Shown one piece after another: positions 59,735-64,000 of a stretch of 64,000 nt of DNA. Made by a program: the position numbers and the translations under genes. The stretch comes from CAVPDE01 sp963707125 (GTDB lineage: Bacteria > Desulfobacterota > DSM-4660 > Desulfatiglandales > HGW-15), in the NCBI GenBank assembly GCA_963707125.1, contig CAVPOU010000004.1:1-64000 (forward strand). Direction: 5' to 3'. The notes under the pieces were generated by a model. It was given only the letters and a program-made list of their open reading frames with translations. It was not told where the DNA came from and did not search any database. Every line of letters starts with the position of its first letter. Position 1 is the first letter of the stretch.

Positions 59735-60145
59735 CTATCGAGCCAGTTTTTTTCGTTCTTCCCAGCTTTGGATGCCCTTGGCGCTGCCGTATCCTTCCTT
59801 CTTGATGCTGCTCAGACGGGATTTGCCAAACTCCAGAACATACACAAATCCAGTGGGTCCCGGATCATAGTACCATGTCTCATCCCCGGTGGAGACCCCT
59901 TCATACTTGGAGCCGGCCGGAACCCTGACGACCTTGGTGCCGTAGAAGTCTCTTCCTCGCCGCGCATAGATTCTCTCCGTGACTCTGATCTCGCGATAGT
60001 CCGGAGCCCCGCACTCCTGAAGAACCTCGTAGGTCGTATCGCCGACACTGACGACTTCATTCCCGCACCGGAAATTCGATTCCGCATGAGCCTCCGTGCA
60101 CAATAGGAATACAAGAAACGCAGCCGCAGCGACAGTTGATTTCAC
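59735..60145 (-). CDS. DUF2845 domain-containing exported protein
   Basis: 136 residues with signal peptide (MKSTVAAAAFLVFLLCTEAHA, cleavage before ESNFRC). The mature start FRCGNEVVSVGDTTYEVLQECGAPDYRE is the DUF2845 signature, with two conserved cysteines. It then has several beta strands (WYYDPG, FVYVLEFGKSRLSSI). Function unknown; periplasmic. Nearest neighbour is the lipid kinase upstream on the same strand. Confidence 0.87.
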   Translation of the reverse strand: MKSTVAAAAFLVFLLCTEAHAESNFRCGNEVVSVGDTTYEVLQECGAPDYREIRVTERIYARRGRDFYGTKVVRVPAGSKYEGVSTGDETWYYDPGPTGFVYVLEFGKSRLSSIKKEGYGSAKGIQSWEERKKLAR

Positions 60146-60186
60146 GCGTTACCTCTGTTTCTTGATCATCTCCTGATTTCCGTCTT

Positions 60187-61143
60187 CTACGCCTCCGGGC
60201 TGAGAATTCGCAACACTGATGGGATTATCTCTATCTTCACTGGGAGACGGCCGGGTTGTTCCCCATCCACATCGAGCAGCACTCGCTCGTCTGAAAGAGC
60301 TTCAACCTTTCTACCCGTAAGGGATCGCACCTGTTTCACCTGCAGGATCTTCCCATTGTAAAGCTTCGGAAGATAGTAAAATACCTCAGGAAGAGACAGG
60401 TCTCCTATGATGGTGACATGGAAAAGGCCGTCGGACGGGTCAGCGCCCGGAGCGACCCACATCCCTCCTCCGTGATACTGACCGTTCGCCACAGCCACAT
60501 TCAAAACAACCACCTCTTCATCGAAATGGTCGTCCACGCGAAGGCGTATTCGTTTTCCCTCATAACGAACGAGCGAGATGAGTGTGGCCATGATGAACGA
60601 AAGAAAGCCGCCGAGCTTTTTTCCGGAGTTGTTGACCCGCTCGTCGACCTCTCCACCAAGTCCAAAGCTCGTCAAATTGTGAAAGTATCTTGTTCTTATC
60701 TCGCCATCGTGATCCGTGAATCTGAGTCGCCCCAGATCAATGAGCCGGGTGTTCCCTTTTGCGAACACGTCAAGAGCCTGTTCAGCATTTGTGGGAATGC
60801 ACAGGGTCCTTCTGAAATCGCACCCTGTACCGTTGGGTATGAACCCGAGCTGAAGATCAGGATTCCTGGGGCCGTCATCATTCATGAGGCCGTTGATGAC
60901 TTCGTTGAGGGTGCCGTCCCCTCCCACGCAAACCACGGATTGAGCGCTTTCGGACACGGCAAGGCGGGCCAATTGAGTGGCCTCTCCGGGGGCGGTCGTG
61001 AGGAAAGACTTGAAGGAACCGAGGCGCTTTTCCGCCAGCTCCCTGATCTGCGGCCAGTTCTTCCCGACAGCGCCTCTTGCCGCATGAGGGTTCACAATGA
61101 AAACCCTGTTTTTGACAGGATCACAGGATGGACAGGATGCCAT
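60187..61143 (-). CDS. Diacylglycerol kinase/YegS-type lipid kinase
   Basis: 318 residues. It has the DAGK catalytic motif VVCVGGDGTLNEVINGLM (nucleotide binding), IPNGTGCDFRRTL and the C-terminal LNVAVANGQYHGGGMWVAPGADPSDGLFHVTIIGD pattern of DgkB/YegS proteins. It phosphorylates a lipid such as diacylglycerol in phospholipid turnover. The N-terminus (MASCPSCDPVKN) precedes the usual RVFIVNP, so the start could be a little further inside. Confidence 0.9.
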   Translation of the reverse strand: MASCPSCDPVKNRVFIVNPHAARGAVGKNWPQIRELAEKRLGSFKSFLTTAPGEATQLARLAVSESAQSVVCVGGDGTLNEVINGLMNDDGPRNPDLQLGFIPNGTGCDFRRTLCIPTNAEQALDVFAKGNTRLIDLGRLRFTDHDGEIRTRYFHNLTSFGLGGEVDERVNNSGKKLGGFLSFIMATLISLVRYEGKRIRLRVDDHFDEEVVVLNVAVANGQYHGGGMWVAPGADPSDGLFHVTIIGDLSLPEVFYYLPKLYNGKILQVKQVRSLTGRKVEALSDERVLLDVDGEQPGRLPVKIEIIPSVLRILSPEA

Positions 61144-61196
61144 GGATCAAACCTGCAAAAAAATTCTGGAATTGAGGGATTAAGGAATTCAGGGAT

Positions 61197-61955
61197 TTAA
61201 TCCCAGAATTCACAATTCCCCAATCCTTCTATGAGGGCCATCGCATTGTGGCCGAGGACACTGTGGTTGTACCCTCCCTCCAGAATGCCGAAGCACCCCC
61301 CTCGATCTCTCTTGGCCGCCTTAAGCACCATGCGGCCGATTTCGCGATAGTCCTCCGTAGATAGGGTTCCGCCCCAATCCCGCTCGTGATTGTCAAACCC
61401 TGCCGAGATCGCAATGAGATCCACTTTGCATCGATCCATTTCCCTCTTCACTTCATCCATGTAGGCTTCGCGGTCATTGGCGTCCACGTTGTAGACCCTG
61501 ACCCAGTCCTTGTCGCCCAGAATGTTGACCGTACCGTCCCCGAAGTGAAGATCGATATCCAGGACATACGCCGTTTTTATCTTTCCCGTTCTCTTGAGGT
61601 GTTCCAGCGCAACGGCCATGTTATTGAAATAGCAGAAGCCCCAGCATGAGCCTGAGGAAGCATGATGGCCTGGAGGCCGGATGAGCCCGAAAGCCGGCTC
61701 TGTCAAACCCAGGGTCGCCGCTTGAATCGCCCCACCTGCAGCGAGGGCGGCAATCGGGTAAAGCCCCATGCTCTTCACATTTTCTACGTGCGACTGGGTG
61801 TGCACCGCGAGCAGGTCCTTTTCAGCTGCGGATTCGGCGTTCACAAATTCCACATGGGGCTGGATGACGTCGATCACCGCCTCCATACGCCCGGGCTCAG
61901 CGGCCGGGTCCGTGGTGTAGACATCGTAGAAGTCGTCGTGAAAAACGACCTTCAT
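61197..61955 (-). CDS. Histone deacetylase-like amidohydrolase
   Basis: 252 residues from the internal ATG (MKVVFHDDFYDVYT) preceded by GGGAAGTGAG. A TTG at 61973 is an alternative start. Arginase/deacetylase fold with catalytic RPPGHHAS, metal-binding DIDLHFGDGT (D and H), SAGFDNHERD and the late LEGGYN. Bacterial members deacetylate polyamines, acetoin or protein lysines. The substrate is unknown. It is 140 nt from the oxidoreductase genes, whose operon it may or may not share. Confidence 0.9.
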   Translation of the reverse strand: MKVVFHDDFYDVYTTDPAAEPGRMEAVIDVIQPHVEFVNAESAAEKDLLAVHTQSHVENVKSMGLYPIAALAAGGAIQAATLGLTEPAFGLIRPPGHHASSGSCWGFCYFNNMAVALEHLKRTGKIKTAYVLDIDLHFGDGTVNILGDKDWVRVYNVDANDREAYMDEVKREMDRCKVDLIAISAGFDNHERDWGGTLSTEDYREIGRMVLKAAKRDRGGCFGILEGGYNHSVLGHNAMALIEGLGNCEFWD

Positions 61956-62112
61956 CTTTTTCTCACTTCCCAAGCCTTTGCGATAAGATCCTTCACCGCA
62001 GAGGTCGCCGAGAACGCAGAGAAGTTTGAAGTTTCAAGAAAGACCCGCTCTTCAGGGCTTAGACCAAGAAACCCTCTGCGTGCTTTGCGTCCTCTGCGGT
62101 GAGGGCGGGCCT

Positions 62113-62667
62113 TTAAGCTCCTTTGACCGCGGAGGCCTCGGCCAGCTGGAGTCCTAGGTCCATGGCTTTCTTGTTCATATCGAGGAAACCGGAGGGAATC
62201 TTGGTCTCCAGGACCTTCATGATGGAGTCCGTTTTGACGATCTGGGTCAGCCCGATTACGGCACCCAGCATGCAAATGTTGAGGACCACAGGCTTGCCGA
62301 TGCGATCCATCACGGCTTTGTACATCTCAAGGCCTATCTGACGGGCATCTACCCTGCGTTCTTGTTTGACAAAGTGACTGTCGGTCAGCAGAAGTCCTCC
62401 TGGCCGAATGGTGTTGGAGAACTTGTTGTAGGCTTCCTGGGTCAGACAGACCAGTACGTTCGGCTGATTCACCTTGGGAAAGCGGATGCTCCGGTCCGAG
62501 ATAATGACATCCGCCCGGGTCGCTCCCCCTCTGGCTTCAGGCCCATAACTCTGGGACTGGACGGCGTTCAGTCCTTCGTGAATGACAGCCGCCTCGGCAA
62601 GGATGATCGACGCGGTGACGACGCCCTGCCCGCCGGAACCGGAAAAAACGATTCGATATCTCTCCAT
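62113..62667 (-). CDS. korC: 2-oxoacid:ferredoxin oxidoreductase gamma subunit
   Basis: 184 residues. It has the gamma-type SGSGGQGVVTASIILAEAA (10-28), QSYGPEARGGATRADVIIS and the YNKFSNTIRPGGLLLTDS segment. It forms the complex with the alpha and beta subunits encoded upstream, linking CoA-dependent oxidative decarboxylation of a 2-oxoacid to ferredoxin. A one-nucleotide overlap with the beta gene shows an operon. The kor naming is inferred from the subunit set. Confidence 0.9.
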   Translation of the reverse strand: MERYRIVFSGSGGQGVVTASIILAEAAVIHEGLNAVQSQSYGPEARGGATRADVIISDRSIRFPKVNQPNVLVCLTQEAYNKFSNTIRPGGLLLTDSHFVKQERRVDARQIGLEMYKAVMDRIGKPVVLNICMLGAVIGLTQIVKTDSIMKVLETKIPSGFLDMNKKAMDLGLQLAEASAVKGA

Positions 62668-63476
62668 CAGATTTGCCTTTCTCGCTTCGCTCTTTCGACG
62701 ACCTTTTGGTATTCCGAGCAGTATTCCGCTCTTTCTTCCTCAACAAAAATCCCTCTTTCGATCAATGCGGGGTTGTCCTTCTTTTTCTCCGACCCCATGG
62801 GGACGGTTTGATCTTTGTAAAAATTAAGCATGTCCACGGCATCGCCCACTTTGTTCTTTCTGCCGTAGTACGTCGGGCACTGGGAAAGGATCTCAACCAC
62901 CGAAAACCCCTTGTGGCTGATCGCCTTTTCAAGGATCTCTTTCATGGAGGTCACGTGATAGGCGGTCGTCCTTGCGACAAAAGAAGCGCCGGCGCCCCTG
63001 GCCAGTTCCACAATATCGAAGGCCTCATAGATGTTCCCGTAAGGAGCCGTAGTCGCCATCTTGCCGTAGCCGGAGAGAGGGGAGAATTGCCCGCCGGTCA
63101 TCCCATAGATGTTGTTGTTCATGATGATCGCCGTGATATCAATGTTGCGCCTGGCTGCGTGGATAAAGTGATTGCCGCCGATGGCCAGGGCATCTCCGTC
63201 GCCCATGGGAACGATGAGCGTCAGCTCCGGCCGCGACAGTTTCACTCCGGTCGCAAAAGCCAGCGCCCGGCCATGGATCGTGTGGAGGGTGTGAAAGTCA
63301 AGGTAGCCTGAGATCCGTGAGGAGCACCCGATCCCTGTGACCATGACGATGTCGCTTTTCTTAAGCCCCAGGGAAGCGATCGCACGGACCAGATTGTTCA
63401 TGATAATGCCGTGGCCGCATCCGGGGCACCAGATATGGGGCATAAACCTTTCGCGCAGATATTCTTTGGCAGACAT
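62667..63476 (-). CDS. korB: 2-oxoacid:ferredoxin oxidoreductase beta subunit (TPP-binding)
   Basis: 269 residues. N-terminal Fe-S/TPP motif IWCPGCGHGIIMN (16-28), VTGIGCSSRIS, the TPP signature MGDGDALAIGGNH followed by IIMNNNIYGMTGGQFSP. Typical of KorB and VorB proteins. It contains the thiamine site and transfers electrons to ferredoxin. 2-Oxoglutarate is the likely substrate because of the KorA-like partner and the presence of sucCD, but this is inference. Confidence 0.92.
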   Translation of the reverse strand: MSAKEYLRERFMPHIWCPGCGHGIIMNNLVRAIASLGLKKSDIVMVTGIGCSSRISGYLDFHTLHTIHGRALAFATGVKLSRPELTLIVPMGDGDALAIGGNHFIHAARRNIDITAIIMNNNIYGMTGGQFSPLSGYGKMATTAPYGNIYEAFDIVELARGAGASFVARTTAYHVTSMKEILEKAISHKGFSVVEILSQCPTYYGRKNKVGDAVDMLNFYKDQTVPMGSEKKKDNPALIERGIFVEEERAEYCSEYQKVVERAKRERQI

Positions 63477-63479
63477 GGA

Positions 63480-64000
63480 TCAGACTCCTTTGCCCTGGAT
63501 GACGCGCAGAATGTTCCGGATATCCGTAGGGCTGATAAAGGTGCCGTCAATTCGGTTGGCCAGGAACACTTTCTCCGGGTCGTCCAGAGCCTTCCTGACC
63601 TCTTGCAGGATCTGCCCCATGTTCATTTCCACGACCACCACGGATTTTGCATGATTGCACCGTTCTCTCACGGCGTCGGCGGGGAAAGGCCAGAGGGTCT
63701 GGAGCTCCAGCAACCCCATTCGCTCGCCTCTTGCCCTCCGGTTTTCCACCACGTGAAGAGCGGATCTTGCCGAAGACCCATAGGAGACCAAAACCGTCTC
63801 TGCATCATCGAGAAAGTATTCCTTGACTCTCGTGACTTCCTGAACGTGGCCTTCGATCTTGTCCACGAGATGCCGGATCAAGCCGTAAGCCACCTGGGGG
63901 TTGTCCGTGGGGAAACCCCACATGTCATGCATGAGCCCCGTGACATTGTAGCGGTGAACCCCGCCGAAATCCGACATGGGTAACCGGCCGTCTTCCCTGG
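63480..64000 (-). CDS. korA: 2-oxoacid:ferredoxin oxidoreductase alpha subunit, partial
   Basis: Only the C-terminal ~170 residues are inside the window; the frame stays open to the right edge, so the start lies beyond. Visible: GVHRYNVTGLMHD, then a domain with VLVSYGSSARSALHVV and LLELQTLWPFPADAVRE, and VVVVEMNMGQILQEVRKAL at the end. This is the typical KorA C-terminal half. It is 3 nt from korB. Confidence 0.9.
   Translation of the reverse strand, partial: REDGRLPMSDFGGVHRYNVTGLMHDMWGFPTDNPQVAYGLIRHLVDKIEGHVQEVTRVKEYFLDDAETVLVSYGSSARSALHVVENRRARGERMGLLELQTLWPFPADAVRERCNHAKSVVVVEMNMGQILQEVRKALDDPEKVFLANRIDGTFISPTDIRNILRVIQGKGV

Noticed and set aside
1..64000. tRNA, rRNA and CRISPR loci
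   Set aside because: I looked for tRNA-like T-loop boxes with partner arms, rRNA sequence and regularly spaced repeats, and found none that hold up. A tRNAscan or CRISPR-finder run would settle it.

Overview
The window looks like part of a chromosome from an anaerobic deltaproteobacterium (Desulfobacterota), possibly a sulfate reducer or syntroph. This is inferred from gene content and from the style of the intergenic repeats. The indicators are a 2-oxoacid:ferredoxin oxidoreductase, an AprA/AprB-like flavoprotein and ferredoxin pair, acyl-CoA ligase, CstA, a Ser/Thr kinase, and proteins with Two-CW or RRxGxDRR motifs. No tRNA, rRNA or CRISPR array was found. Most of the window is core or metabolic sequence, with one accessory patch at about 44.5-50.7 kb.

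Layout. 0-12 kb: a Ser/Thr kinase with a cyclic-nucleotide-binding domain, a lipoprotein, an orphan radical SAM enzyme convergent with a CCA-adding enzyme, a GGCT-fold protein, a DapA-like aldolase, an MBL hydrolase, RlmI-like methyltransferase, an MFS carrier, pirin and an alpha/beta hydrolase. 12-14 kb: an XRE/Two-CW regulator, a candidate small RNA unit, a 300-bp structured palindromic element, and two small proteins. 14-23.7 kb: threonine aldolase, methyltransferase, a divergent peptide deformylase, a Cys/Met-metabolism PLP enzyme, a 1,781-residue tandem-fused UvrA, and a cold shock gene with its own promoter and terminator. 24-35 kb: sucC, sucD, TatA, Ssb, RNase J, FtsK, LolA and CstA. 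35.5-44.5 kb: the AprA/AprB-like pair, a metal-dependent amidohydrolase/decarboxylase, an aminotransferase, a 2-hydroxyacid dehydrogenase, an Fsr-type MFS exporter and adenine deaminase. 44.5-50.7 kb: a MITE-like palindrome, a decayed IS91 transposase carrying four small palindromic insertions, two GNAT acetyltransferases, exported hydrolase-like proteins and a HigBA toxin-antitoxin pair. 50.7-64 kb: a nucleotidyltransferase, an acyl-CoA ligase, TrkH/TrkA potassium uptake, a KefB-like antiporter, LysE, a DUF2845 protein, a lipid kinase, an HDAC-like deacetylase and a 2-oxoacid:ferredoxin oxidoreductase (gamma, beta, partial alpha) running off the right edge.

Central metabolism is represented by the oxidoreductase and succinyl-CoA synthetase, which together could carry the 2-oxoglutarate to succinate step, and by the acyl-CoA ligase. 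Potassium and pH homeostasis genes form a block at 53.7-58.9 kb.

The most unusual signal is not a protein system. Intergenic DNA is packed with several unrelated families of palindromic elements, often nested inside one another. One family (two copies, 12.8 and 29.6 kb) keeps two long stems while their sequences differ completely, which is the signature of a conserved structure. The dead IS91 gene preserves the exact insertion points of four small palindromes, and related palindromes have altered two other reading frames (uvrA and a methyltransferase).
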